Of a stretch of 64,000 nt of DNA, positions 10,350 through 21,261 are shown piece by piece. This stretch comes from Bufo bufo. Lineage: Eukaryota > Chordata > Amphibia > Anura > Bufonidae. The DNA is taken from the NCBI RefSeq assembly GCF_905171765.1, contig NC_053392.1, forward strand, positions 105,016,220-105,080,219, given 5' to 3'. Position 1 is the stretch's first letter. The number at the start of each line of letters is the position of its first letter. The notes beneath the pieces were generated by a model that saw nothing but the letters and a program-made list of their open reading frames with translations, was not told the DNA's origin and ran no database searches. The translations under genes were made by a program, and so were the position numbers.

Positions 10350-11210
10350 GGCCACTGCGCCACCAATGAAGATAACTGAGCTGTTAATACAAATACAGGA
10401 GGCGGGTGCCGGAATCAAATAGCCGGCACCCGACCTCTATGACAGGGAGCTATTTGATTCCGGCACCCGCCTCCTGCATTTGTATTAACAGGTCAGTTAT
10501 CTTCATTGGTGGCGCAGTGCACCCCCCCCCCAGTATAATAAACATTGAGTGCGGCCCCCCCAGTATAATAAACATTGAGTGCGGCCCCCCCAGTATAATA
10601 AACATTGAGTGCGGCCCCCCCCAGTATAATAAACATTGAGTGCGCCCCGCCCCCCCCCCTCCCCCCCAGTATAATAAACATATAAACATTGGTGGGCAGT
10701 GGGAAGTGCCAATGATGGTTAAAAAAAAAATAATAATAATTAACTCACCTCCTCCAATTGATCGCGTAGCTGTCGGTCTCCTGTTCTTTCTTCAGGACCT
10801 GTGGTGACATCACTGAGCTCCAGCCTCCATCACATGGTCCATTACCATGGTGATGGATCATGTGATGTATCATGTGATGAGCTCAGTGACATCACCACAG
10901 GTCCTGCGTCCTGAAGAAAGTACAGGACACCGGCTGCTACGCGATCAATTGGAGGAGGTGAGTTAATTTTTATTTATTTTTTTAACCATCATTGGCACTG
11001 CCCACCAATGTTTATATGTTCATTATACTAGGGAGGGGGGGGGGCGCACTGCGCCACCAATGTTTATTATACTGGGGTGTTGGGGGGGCGCACTGCGCCA
11101 CCAATGTTTATTATGTTGGGGGGGGTGCACTGCGCCACCAATGTTTATTATACTGGGGTGTTGGGGGGGCGCACTGCGCCACCAATGTTTATTATATTGG
11201 GGTGTATATA
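10350..11210. repeat. Giant fold-back with inverted G/C-tract arrays
   Basis: The centre is near 10850, with arms about 10740-10840 and 10860-10975 built around AATTGATCGCGTAGC and CAGGACCTGTGGTGACATCA. Outside these lie inverted arrays of the same unit. On the left (10525-10685) it reads GTATAATAAACATTGAGTGC plus a C-tract. On the right (11020-11200) it reads as the complement with G-tracts and GCGCACTGCGCCACCAATG. A further small palindrome sits at 10365-10500. The whole could form a cruciform, and the G-tracts could form quadruplexes. Confidence 0.75.
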
Positions 11211-12440
11211 ATGTTTATTATATTGACCTTCTACTACGCATTCTGCATTAAAGAATGCTATTATTTTCCCTTATAACCATGTTGTTATAAGGGAAAGTAA
11301 TACAGTGAATAGACTTTCATCCTAGCAACCATGCGTGAAAATCGCACGGTTCAACCGGAAGGATGGATCCGGTATTTTGAATGCCGGATACGGCACTAAT
11401 ACATTCCTATGGGGAAAAATGCAGAATCCGGCATTCAGGCAAATCTTCAGTTTTTTTCGTCAGAGATAAAACCGAATAAGAATGCTGCGGTTTTATCTTT
11501 TGCCTGATCAGTCAAAAAGACTGACCTGAAGACATCTTTTCTGGTATAGAGCCCCTGTGACGGAACTCTATGCCGGAAATGAAAAACGCTAGTGTGAAAG
11601 TACCCTAAAATATTAAGTTTAAATCCCCCCTTTCCCAATTTTACATATAAAATATATAAACAATAAATAAACATATTACATAGCGCTGTGTCCGAAAAGT
11701 CCAAACTATTAAATTTTTTTAAAATTTCTCCTATGCGGTGAGCATTCGCCATTTTTAGTCACCTTGTCACCCCAAAAAATAGGATAGGACTGTTCTATTA
11801 TGGGTCGAACGTTTCATAAAATGCGAAATGCATGCGGCTTTTTTTGGTGTTTTTTTTTTTTTTTGCACGGTATTGAGTATCGCAATACTTTTTTATGGTG
11901 ACGAAAGCGAATCAAAACTTTGGTATCGAAACAACCCTACGCCAATCTGATCGGCGTAGCGTTGTCACGATACCAAAATTTTGATTCGGTTTTGATTTGG
12001 CGACTAAAAATTTTATTTGGCTCCTAAATTTTTCAGTTCAGGAGCCAATGGCTACTAGGTATTTTTTTTAGTCTGGAGCACTGGATAGGGGGCGGTCGGA
12101 CTCGGAGCCGGCGGAGGTAGAGAGGCAGTCGCCGGAAGTGGAGGAGGCCTGGTCGCAGACTAGGAGCGGCACGTACTGGGAAGCTGCGAGTTGAGCTGCT
12201 GGAGTGTCGGTGGCTGGCTGGCTCGGCGGGCGGCGCATGCACAGTACGGGGTACAGTTCGGTTGGTTCAACTTCAAGTGGCTGAGGTGAGGGCTGGCTGG
12301 GGAGTGGGACTGAGTCTGACTAAGTCTCTGACCGAAGCGGCAGCGTCAGTCAGTGGAGAGATGTGGAGACTGGAGTACTGTAACTGGAGACTAGTGTAGT
12401 GGACAAGTGGAGGAGACTGGAGTTATTTCATCTGTGTGTG
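11211..12440. other. Interior of outer MITE, no gene
   Basis: The interior includes a half-copy of a TTCACAC-type MITE ending near 11608 (AGTGTGAAAGTACCC on plus), with GCCGGAT motifs at 11370-11450. A hairpin-prone GGTATCG/CGATACC pair follows near 11865-11975, then a GA-rich purine tract at 12080-12420. No coding sequence is recognisable. Confidence 0.5.
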
Positions 12441-12735
12441 TGAGCTACCGCCGGATCTCAGCATCTTCCCTATTCACACATATACCTGCTCAAGCCTGGC
12501 AGACGCAACTGCGCCCGCATTATTTAATAGTGTGGTGTGGTAATGGTTAATGGCATTAGCGAAGACACAGCCACCTAATCCTATCTGAGGGGTCTGTGAT
12601 TAGGTGGCTGTGTCTTTGCCAAAATGCCATTAACCATTACCACACCACACTATTAAATAATGCAGTTGCGCCTGCCAGGCTTGAGCAGGTATATGTGTGA
12701 ATAGGGAAGATGCTGAGATCCGGCGTTACCTCACA
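12440..12735. repeat. Long near-perfect palindrome
   Basis: The arms run from about 12452 to 12582 and 12600 to 12725, around a short AT-rich centre. Landmarks ATCTCAGCATCTTCCCTATT and GTGGTGTGGTAATGGTTAA recur as reverse complements. Only a few mismatches are visible (for example GCGCCCGC against GCAGTTGC), so the arms are young or kept similar. Confidence 0.85.
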
Positions 12736-13204
12736 GTGAGGTTTAATAAGGCCAGCTTAGGATTCTTCTTATTAGTCTGGACATGAGCATATGTTTAGGT
12801 TAGAGGGGTTAAATCTGATGACAGAATCCCTTTAATAGTGTGGTGTGGGGATGTTGGGGTGGGAGGTCTGAGAGGTATGTGTGGGTGGGAGATCCAGGAG
12901 GGGGGGGCCCATAAATTTTTTTTGCTATGGGGCCCAGTCATTTCTAGCTACGCCCAGGGCCGGCCTTAGGTGTTCAGGGGCCCTGTGCGAGCTAACCTTG
13001 TCCCCCCCCCCCCCCCTCCTTACACCTGGTCGCATAAACACACACAAAGAGGAAAATAATCTTTGTAACAAATATACTACAGATAACACAGTGATAACTC
13101 TCTGAGTACAGTCTACAGATAATGTAGTACATGTCACCTGCAGTCCTATGTAACACCACAAATAACACTTAGCTCTCTGAATACAGATAACACAGACAGT
13201 GATG

Positions 13205-13530
13205 GCTCTCTGATTTCTGAAAATGTAGCAGTGTTACCTGCAATCCTATGTAAAACCACAGATAACACTAGTGTAGATCATGTGGCAGTGTTACCTGCAG
13301 TCCTATGTAAAACCACAGATAACACTAGTGCTGATAATGTGGTAGTGTTACCTGCAGTCCTATGTAAAACCACAGATAACACTAGTGTAAATCATGTGGT
13401 ATTGTTACCTGCAGTCCTATGTAAAACCACAGATAACACTAGTGTAGATCATGTGGCAGTGTTACCTGCAGTCCTATGTAAAACCACAGATAACACTAGT
13501 GTAGATCATGTGGTAGTGTTACCTTAGTCC
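13205..13530 (+). repeat. 57-bp tandem repeat, about 5 copies
   Basis: The unit contains GTGTTACCTGCAGTCCTATG and AAAACCACAGATAACACTAG. Because 57 is divisible by three, the array gives an uninterrupted repetitive ORF, which is not a gene. Confidence 0.85.
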
Positions 13531-13677
13531 TTAGTGTGCCTTCCTGTGTCTACCGCACGGACTCCCTGCTGGCGGCGCTGCCTCCTCTTCCTTCTTCATC
13601 CTCCGCACAGAACGTCCTGATGCAGCTGCGTCAAGACATAGGAACAGTGGGCATGGTGATGGTGACAGACAGGAAGA

Positions 13678-13725
13678 GACACACACACACACACACAGGG
13701 ACGGACACACACACACATTCATATG
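13678..13725. repeat. CA microsatellite
   Basis: Runs of (AC)n and (CA)n are interrupted by GGGACGG. Confidence 0.9.
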
Positions 13726-14179
13726 ATAAATATGATCACATCACAGTTCCTGCCTGTCTGCTTTGGTAAAGCTGGGCATAGCTGGGCTATGCCAGGCTTT
13801 AGCAGAGTGGGCACAGGACAGTGGACACAGGGCACAATATGTATGCAAGCACAGCTGAGCGAGTGCAGGGCAAGGGCCCGCATACACATTACTCCTCCTG
13901 CCTGTCATACCCCCCCCACACACACACCGGGCATTTTGGGGGGCATTAGGGGTTGGATGATGTGGATTGTGCACATAACCACCAATTATATCCCCCCCCC
14001 TCCTAAAGGTAACTGATGTGCTGGGGGAGAGGAATATGATTGGTGGCTATGTGCACACTCAACATCAGCAGAAAGGAGTTAAAGTCCAACCCTTAATTGC
14101 CCCCAAAATCCCTGTCCTCTATGAGCCCCCCCTGAGTCCTCTCTGAGACCCCCCCTCACCCATTGCACACTTTTCCCAC

Positions 14180-14640
14180 TCCAGCACCCCCCCCCCCCCC
14201 CAGTCACCATGGCATTGGTACATTTCTCCCTGTCCCCTCCAGATGGGCAGCATCAGCACATCTCTCCCCCCCCCCCCCCCCCCCAGTCACCATGGCATTG
14301 GTTACCAATGCCATGGTGACTGGGGGGGACGGGACAGAGATGTGCTGATGCTGCCCACCTGGAGGGGACAGGGAGAAATGTACCAATGCCATGGTAACTG
14401 GGGGGGACAGAGATGTGCTGATGTTGCTGCCCATCTGGAGGGGGCAGGGAGAAATGTACCTACCAATGATTGGTACATTTCTCCCTGTCCCCTCCAGATG
14501 GGCAGCATCAGCACATCTCTGTCCCGTCCCCCCATCCCCCATGGCACACTGTTGGCACATTTCTCCCTGTCCCCTCCAGATGCTGCATCTCTGTCCCGTC
14601 CCCCCATCCCCCATGGCACTGTTGGCACACACATTTCTCA
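14180..14640. repeat. Inverted tandem arrays with poly-C tracts
   Basis: The module ACATTTCTCCCTGTCCCCTC plus GATGGGCAGCATCAGCACAT recurs in both orientations at least five times. Modules are separated by C- or G-runs of up to 16 and by CACCATGGCATTGGT palindromes. No coding potential is evident. Confidence 0.8.
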
Positions 14641-15152
14641 TTTTCCAAATAAATACATACTTGTTCTTGTAGATAGACCATAGACGACTAGCTCTAGCCT
14701 CCTCTAGCTGTAGTGCTGCCGCCGCCTGCCGCGTGGGCCTTGCTGTGTCTGCTGGGCGCGCTCCGTCTTCTCTCTGGGGGCGGAGCTCAGTGGCACTGGC
14801 AACGTCAAAAGGAAAGACGTGCCTGTGCAGTGCGGGCCGCGGCAGCTACGCTCCGTCTCCAGCAGCCACTGGTCTGCCGTCTGCTCTCTTAAAGAGACAG
14901 GCAGGCGCAGGCCAGCCAGGCAGCAGAGAGAGCGGAGCTCAGAGCGGCTGCGAGCCCCGCCCCCTCCTCACTCCTTCAGTCCGGACCGGAGCGCTACCTG
15001 TGTCACACTGTGACTGTGTAAGTCCGCTGCCCGCCCGCAGGCCCTGCAGAATAAAGATTCGCGTCACGGCCGCCCGGCGCCCCTGTTGCTATGGCGCCCT
15101 GCGCGGCCGCACAGCCCGCACACCCCAAAGGCCAGCCCTGGCTACACCCCTG

Positions 15153-15392
15153 ACTGTCGGCCACCCAATTGACTAATGCCTGTACCTGCTCAGGCCTTAC
15201 CATCCTTAGAACGGCATTGGGCCCCACCAAATATCGCTGTAAATTCTGGCGGCTACTGGGACCTGAGGTAGTTGGTTCACTAGGACGTGTGGCTGTGGCA
15301 GAACAGCCGCATCCTCTCCCAGCACCAGAGGGTCCACTAACACCACCACGAACATGTCCGCGTCCGCGTCCCTTACTAGATGTTTTCCTCAT
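15153..15392 (-). CDS. hAT transposase, N-terminal piece
   Basis: This piece starts at the ATG at 15392 (MRKTSSKGRGRG), giving 80 codons before the MITE insertion point. It opens with a basic Arg/Gly-rich segment that could act as a nuclear localisation signal. After it comes NLQRYLVGPNAVLRMVRPEQ, a segment I do not recognise. The frame continues exactly into 10238-9894 once one ACTGTCGG copy is set aside. With the other two pieces the gene would encode about 1117 residues, long for a hAT transposase because of the extended disordered N-terminus. Confidence 0.78.
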
Positions 15393-16467
15393 TGTTACCG
15401 TTCACCACAATAAGAAAAAAACAATTGGGTCCAATGTATTGAATTCAAATTCAGGCCTTTTTTACATGCACCTAACACTATCTGGCTATCTACTTTAGGT
15501 ACCGTATTACACTAATACAGGCACAGCAGTAACCACAGATTTAGCTGAATATAAATTGTAGGCCTATTATTTAGGCGCTGGATGACAGGTATACGTTTAC
15601 GGACAGAATTAGACTTGGAGATGCACGGTAGCGTTTGAAGTTATTGAGAATGACCCTATCAGCACCTTCAATCTAATATACCCTTTTATGGATAGATTTA
15701 ACCTTGGCCTGATAGAGCAGAAACCACTAATTTTGGGAATTGCTAAGTTGGGAATTGTATTCAACCCAGAACAAAAACTGTGCTTCGGCAGACAGCAGAC
15801 AGTATTACAATTGGCTAGCCACAGCTGAAACACCAGATTTAGGGTACTGCTATTTTGGCAATTGTATTTCACCCCTCAATAAAATAGCAAGCACAGCCAA
15901 GCCCCTGATGTAGGATATAGCAAAAAAAAAAAAAAACACTATTGATGGTTAAAAATGGACTTGGTGGCAGCTTGTGCTGGTGCACCACAAGACACAAAAT
16001 GGCCGCCGATCACCCCAGAAAAAAGTGACTGAAAAACGCTCTGGGCAGCCTTAAAACAGTGAGCAATTGAATAGCAGAGGTTGTATGATACACAGCTGTA
16101 TATCGATCACTTCAGTAAATAAATCCCTGCCTAATCTGACCCTAACAGCAGCAGCTGCAGCCTATCCCTACACTGATCAGAGCAGAGTGACGTGCGGCGC
16201 TACGTGACTCCAGCTTAAATAGAGGCTGGGTCACATGCTGCACTGGCCAATCACAGCCATGCCAATAGTAGGCATGGCTGTGATGGCCTCTTGGGGCAAG
16301 TAGTATGACGCTTGTTGATTGGCTTTGCAGCCTTTCAAAAAGCGCCAAGAAAGCGCCGAACACCGAACCCAGACTTTTACGAAAATGTTCGGGTTCGGGT
16401 CCGTGTCACGAACACCCCAAAATTCGGTACGAACCCAAACTATACAGTTCGGGTTTGCTCATCTCTA
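15393..16467 (-). promoter_or_regulatory. hAT leader and promoter region
   Basis: About 1.07 kb of noncoding sequence lie between the transposase ATG and the 5' terminus. Near the terminus are ATTGG/CCAAT boxes (around 16244 and 16317), a hairpin built from GGCATGGCTGTGAT and its complement (about 16250-16285), and a pair of CGAAC-rich subterminal words. These are promoter-like and plausible transposase-binding features, but transcription is not shown. Confidence 0.45.
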
Positions 16468-16800
16468 CCCACTACCAAACCAGTCCAAATAAAATCCAGC
16501 CCAGAACAAAACATAGACAAAATTGTCTCAGCAAACTATGCTTTGCTGAAACTCCTGCAGCTTTCTGGATTTTATTTATCTCACCCAGCCGAGGTATCTG
16601 GGTGGAATATACACGCATTCCGGCACTTGTACTATGCACTTCACCACAGTATGAATGAATGAATAAAGGTGTTTGGACTGCTTCAGCTGCATCACTATGA
16701 GATTGCTACACTGGCACTGAGAGGAAAGGAGCAGGAAAACTACTGAGCATGTCAGACCACCAGTGAATGCAGGGGAAGATGGATCAGAATTGTTGTCTAT
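16468..16800. other. No recognisable feature
   Basis: This is flanking sequence just outside the hAT 5' terminus. No gene, repeat or RNA was recognised. Confidence 0.5.
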
Positions 16801-17072
16801 GATATACTGTACATATGGTTGTGTCTATGCTGCACTCTGCACATGGTTGAAGCTATGTTGTACTGTACATATAATCATAGCTATGCTGTACTGTCCATAC
16901 GGTCGTGGCTAAGCTGTACTGTGCATATGGCCGTGGCTATGTTGTACTGCGCATGTTATTGTGCTTATGTTCCACTGTGTATTTGCTTGTGGCTATATTG
17001 TACTGTGCGTACGGTTGTGGCTATGCTGCACTGTGCCTTTGGTTTAGCTATGTTGTACTATACATATGGTTG
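16801..17072 (+). repeat. 28-bp minisatellite, left block
   Basis: Degenerate tandem units of the form GCTATGTTGTACTGTGCATA plus TGGTTGTG. The array resumes at 18008 after an inserted repeat. ORFs rich in LWLCCT are by-products of the period. Confidence 0.85.
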
Positions 17073-18007
17073 TGTCACAGCTGTGTCTCAGTGTAGTTTG
17101 CCGTGACACGTCTGCCGTGCATGCAGTTTCCTGGGGCAACGTGTTGTTTCAGCATATGTGTGCACTGCTCCTGTTTCCTGGCCTCTCCCCGGTCTGGTGG
17201 TTATGGGGTTAAGGTGTGGATCTGGGTGTGGTCTCATGGCTCTACTTTTCCTGTTGCTGTGAACACGAGGTCAGTTGTATTCCAGCCTTGGTTGGTGCTG
17301 GAGCATTGCTCCTGTCCTGGATATTCCATCTGTCCAGTGTGTGGGCCACCTAGTTTGACATCAATATCTTCCCTATGTTTCTATGTATTCTACCCTACCT
17401 TCCCTTGTATATGTTTGGTGTGGGTTATATGTACAGGGTCTTTTGTATGTCTAGCTGTTGTTCCATTTCTGGAATGTCGTTGGTGTGTTTGGTCCTGCAT
17501 GGATGCTAGACGTTCCCCTGTCTGTTTGTGCCTTCGGTGGGAGGGCTCCTGGGTTCCCCGGAGGGGGAACTACAAGTCAGTGAGCAGCTCTGTCTGGTGT
17601 CATCATGTATCCTGTTCGCATGGGGGTCCAGGCAGTTTCTGGTGTGTTGCAGCGGCAGGTAGTGCTAGTTGTTCTGGGTTCTTACCTGCCAATCAAGTTG
17701 CTTTTCACTGTCTTCCCCTTTCCTTGCAGCTAGGCCAGTGGGAGACTTCTGGTTCATCTTTCTGGTGGAGGAACCGGTTGTCTCTGGTCCTGACTCTATT
17801 ACAGGGATCTTTTGGGTTAGTAGGGCCCGAGGTTACTGTGTATGAGCCCTCCTACCATCTGGGTCCGCTCATACAGTTAAGAGTCAGGGCGAGGTTTAGG
17901 GATGCATTAGGAGGTTCTCTGCTCCCTTTCCCTGGTTTCCTGGCCTAGTCTCTATTCCCGCTTCCCATCGGTGTTCGGGTGGAGTTCCCCCACACCGCAC
18001 CGTGACA
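17073..18007 (+). mobile_element. Solo-LTR-like repeat family A, complete copy
   Basis: This 935-bp insertion within a minisatellite begins TGTCACAGCTG and ends CACCGTGACA. It is flanked by GGTTG at 17068-17072 and 18008-18012 (extendable to GGTTGTG). TG...CA ends with a 5-bp duplication fit a solo LTR. The short TGTCAC/GTGACA inverted ends could instead mark a DNA transposon. The interior matches copies at 1-539 and 1549-2063. The 281-codon ORF from 17103 has no recognisable domain and is not open in the other copies. Confidence 0.7.
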
Positions 18008-18785
18008 GGTTGTGCCTATACTGCACTGTGCATACGGTTGTGGCTATGTTGTACTGTGCACATGGTTGCGGCTGTGCTGCACTGTGCATATGATTGTGAC
18101 TATGTTGTATTGTGCATATTATTGTGGCTGTGCTGCACTGAGCATATGGTTGTGGCTATGTTGTACTGTGTAAATCGTAGTAGCTTTGTTCTATTCAAAT
18201 TATTGTGGTTATGTTGCACTATGTATATGCTTGTATCTATGTTGTACTGTGTATGCAGTTGTGGCTATGTTGTACTGTGTGTACAGCTGTGGCTATGCTG
18301 CACTGTGCCTATGGTTGTAGCTATGCTGCACTGTGCCTATGCTTGTGGCTATGTGGTATAGTGCATATTATTGTGGATATGTTGTACTGTACATATAGTT
18401 GTGCCTATACTGCACTGTGTGTACAGTTATTGCTATGTTGTACTGGGCACATGGTTACCGCTATGCTGCACTCTGCATATGGTTTAGCTATACTGCACTA
18501 TACAAATGGTTGTAGCTATGCTGTACTGTACATATGGTTGTTGCTATGTTGTACTGGGCACATGGTTGCAGCTATGCTGCACTCTGCATATGGTTGTGGC
18601 TATGCTGCACTGTATATACAGTTGTGGCTATGTTGTATTGTGCATATTATTGTGGCTATGCTACACTGTGCATATGGTTGTCGCTATGCTGCACTGTGCA
18701 TATGGTTGTGGCTCTCTTGCACTGTGCGTATGTTTGTGGTTATGTTGTACTGTGCGTATGGTTATAGCTATGCTGTACTGCAGAT
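18008..18785 (+). repeat. 28-bp minisatellite, right block
   Basis: This continues the array at 16801-17072 with roughly 28 more units of GCTATG(T/C)TG(T/C)ACTGTGCAT. Units vary at several positions and some are 27 bp. Confidence 0.85.
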
Positions 18786-19150
18786 CCTTGGGGTACTTTC
18801 ACACTTGCATTGTTGGAGTCCAGCAGGCAGTTCCGTCGCCGGAACTGCCTGCCGGATCCGGAAATCCGAATGCAAACGGATAGCATTTGTTTCTGGATCC
18901 GAATGCGGATCCGGATGACAAATGCATTGAAACACCGGATCCGTCTCTCCGGTGTCAGCCAGAAAAACGGATCCGGTATTTAATTTTTCAAATTTTTAAA
19001 AGGTCTGCGCGTGCGCAGATCGGGAAACCGGATCCGGTTTTCCAGAACACTTGGTACCGGATCCGGCATTAATACATTTCAATGGAAATTAATGCCGGAT
19101 TCGGCATTTCGGCAAGTGTTCCGGAATTTTGGCCGGAGAAAATATCGCAG
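18786..19150 (+). mobile_element. GGATCCG-rich MITE (one end recognised)
   Basis: It starts with GGGTACTTTCACACTTGC, the same terminus class as at 11590-11608 and 25129. It contains inverted GGCAGTTCC/GGAACTGCC and many GGATCCG words, including ACCGGATCCGGT-like palindromes. The right inverted end is not evident. A TGCGCGTGCGCA string at about 19005 is close to an NRF1 site. Confidence 0.6.
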
Positions 19151-20010
19151 CAGGTCCTGGAGATACAGAATGAATTAACTAACTAAAATAACAACAATAA
19201 TTAAAATAAAGTAAAATCAATGTAGGAGTTCTAGGGCTGCCGTGGTCCCGCTGCTGTATCAATCAGACTTTTCTAGCATTGTTTTCAACAATCTGGATAA
19301 CAGTAGGACACAGACCCTGTTGACATGTTTGATGTTCATTTCACATGAGTATAAATAAGAGGTCACATATAAAAAGATCAAAGATATGTAATCCGGCCCA
19401 GTAGAAGGATCATAAACCAGGTAATAAAAATGTCTAGACACCGCATTATAGACAGCTAAACAGGCCACAGACCACTTTATCTATGGCCCCAGGTGATCCT
19501 GGTATTGGAGCCAGATCTGACCCTATTTTCACATGCAGGGAACATAATCTCTGCACATTGGGCACAGAATTATTGTTGTATTTACAGCTTGTAGCAATTT
19601 AAAGAAGATTTTTTTACATGTTCCTCAGTGGAAATAATCCAAATCCCATTATTATAATGAAGGTATTCCATGTACCCATTAGCTATGATCAAACATCTTC
19701 ATCTCGAAAGACGACTGTGGGAGGCCAAGAACAGATTAAAGTCTGCAGTCTAGACTGCCTGTTGCTTTCTCTGTCTCACTCAGACTTCACGTTGCTCTTC
19801 TTGGAGAGTCAAAGTCAGGTCAACCTTCAGTCTAACCAATGTTACATGGAAGATCTGTGACCTCTGTTTTCCTAGCTTGCTGGATATGCCAGATACAATA
19901 ACTACTAAAAGGTTGCATCTCCATTGTACAGCTGAAAGTAATGCCCAATTATTATTTACCAATATTTGAAAAGAATATGCTACTAGTATTCCATCCAATT
20001 ACTAGATAAT
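19151..20010. other. No recognisable feature
   Basis: AT-rich unique-looking sequence without a supported gene, repeat or RNA. Confidence 0.5.
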
Positions 20011-20011
20011 A

Positions 20012-20775
20012 AAGGGAACCAGTCATGAGAATTGACCTATAGAGCTATTTACATGTTCTTACTGTTCATGCTCCATCATTCAGATGGTTAAGGATTAAAA
20101 GTAGTGCGTTTACATAAAAAATCATCAACTCCTGGAGAAATTGGGGTGTTGGGCTGGATGAGGCGACACATAGAGTCAACCCCTGCTATCCTGCCCATCG
20201 TGCTCTCATAAACCTCCCCCTTCCTCTCATAGACCTCCCCTTGACTTTCTTATGTCTTAAAATCCTGCGTAGGCGCAGAAGACCTGCTTGCCCTGCCAGG
20301 AACTTGACATGCACTATGAGTGGAGTTGTATGCGTTCCTGCGCCACAGCGATCATCTGACATCAGTCCTAGCGAGTTCAGCGTATGCTTAGTAAGCAATT
20401 AAAGCCGCGGGGCTTACAAGTCAACTCACTGCACATGTCAGGGTGGCGACAACGCAAGAAGGTCTTCTGCACCTGCGCAAGATTTTGCATGGCCAGGCTC
20501 TAACGTAAGAAAACCAAGGGGAGGTCTGTGATTGGGAGGGGGGAGGTTTATGAGAGCGAGATGGGCGGGATAGAGGGGGATGACTCTGTGACTCACCTCA
20601 TCCAGCCCAATGCCCCGATGACTCCAGGAGTTTCCAGTTGATGACATCAGATACATTTTCAAAGATGATTTTTAACATGCACTACTTTTAATTCTGAACA
20701 AAACCCGATGGGAGCATCAACAGTAAGAACATGTAAATAGCTCTACAGCTTAATTCTGATGACAGAACTGATGTC
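20012..20775. mobile_element. Long inverted-repeat (fold-back) MITE
   Basis: The arms pair across most of the element. GAGCTATTTACATGTTCTTA at 20042 has its complement at 20719-20738. ACTCCTGGAG at 20130 pairs with CTCCAGGAGT at 20622. GGGCTGGATGAGG at 20151 pairs with CCTCATCCAGCCC at 20596. There is no ORF of interest. The termini resemble CAGTCATGAGAATT / CTGTCATCAGAATT, and no clear target duplication was found. Confidence 0.75.
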
Positions 20776-21261
20776 TAGAACTTTGAAATACATCTTATTA
20801 AAAGCAAATACATACAATTGATCCTTCATGATGCCATAGTAACCCTCGTGAGTTCAGTTTCCAAATATTTCCGAGGGAGATTGTCCAGGTATGGAAGAAA
20901 AGTACTAAAAGTAGCATTTGTCCATAGGATGTGTCTGGTATTGCAGCCCATTACCATTGAATAGGGTTGAGTTCCAATACCAACCGCAGTCCATGGACAT
21001 TTGCTGTTACATGAACAAAACATGCCTTTTAAGCTTCTGTATGCTGCACTGTGATTGGTTACTTTAGGCAACAAGGCCAATTTTTCGATCATACTGATGT
21101 GGTCAATGTGCTGTGTTGCCACTATGGTCCTGTAATCATTACAATGATTCAATACAAATCTACAGTGTCCCCATTCATGGATAGACCCCAAATAAGCAAG
21201 TCAGAGCGGATGTGACCTTGATGGTAAGATCCGCTCTTAGGTACCGTATTCATACATTAAT
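20776..21261. other. No recognisable feature
   Basis: No supported gene or repeat in this stretch. Confidence 0.45.

Larger units (their letters stand above)
12955..15140 (+). mobile_element. hAT-ended MITE (inner), nested in outer MITE
   Basis: The left end CAGGGCCGGCCTTAGG and right end CCAAAGGCCAGCCCTG are inverted copies. The flanking 8-mers GCTACGCC (12947-12954) and GCTACACC (15141-15148) match at seven of eight bases, consistent with an aged hAT target duplication. Removing it re-creates a GCTACGCCCCTG-like terminus for the outer element. The interior is tandem repeats and a GC-rich right arm, with no transposase. Confidence 0.82.
10239..15152 (+). mobile_element. hAT-ended MITE (outer), inserted in hAT transposase gene
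   Basis: The left end CAGTGGCGTAGGG and right end GCTACACCCCTG form short hAT-type inverted termini. The element is flanked by the exact 8-bp duplication ACTGTCGG (10231-10238 and 15153-15160). It carries no transposase, only palindromes and tandem arrays. It is interrupted near its right end by a second hAT-ended MITE (12955-15140). Subterminal GCTATGGGGCCC words appear at both ends, as in related fragments near 26665 and 49770. Confidence 0.9.
2064..16467 (-). mobile_element. hAT DNA transposon hosting nested insertions
   Basis: The transposon is read on the minus strand. Its 5' terminus at 16467 begins TAGAGATGAGCAAACCCGAA and is followed by a promoter-like leader. Its transposase gene lies in three in-frame pieces (15392-15153, 10238-9894, 5215-2439), and its 3' subterminal repeats reach 2064. 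Two younger elements sit inside the gene: an LTR element (5216-9889) and a hAT-ended MITE (10239-15152). Without them the transposon would be about 4.8 kb. The left inverted terminus and the 8-bp target duplication are not found, so that end is probably truncated. Confidence 0.85.

Noticed and set aside
13231..13527. 98-codon repeat protein
   Set aside because: A direct consequence of a 57-bp tandem repeat; no start context, partner or family.
13205..13530. Regular repeats resembling a CRISPR array
   Set aside because: The whole 57-bp unit is repeated with no unique spacers, and the setting is a vertebrate genome. The arrays at 10525 and 29705 were rejected likewise.
15003..15152. C-terminal extension of the hAT N-terminal ORF
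   Set aside because: The frame reads on into the MITE by chance past the duplication; these residues belong to the MITE, not the transposase.
17103..17948. 281-codon plus-strand ORF
   Set aside because: Cys/Trp-rich with no recognisable domain, lies within the solo-LTR-like repeat, and is not preserved in the other two copies.
18002..18918. Long overlapping ORFs rich in LWLCCT/YAALC repeats
   Set aside because: They are by-products of a 28-bp minisatellite; frames change along the array.
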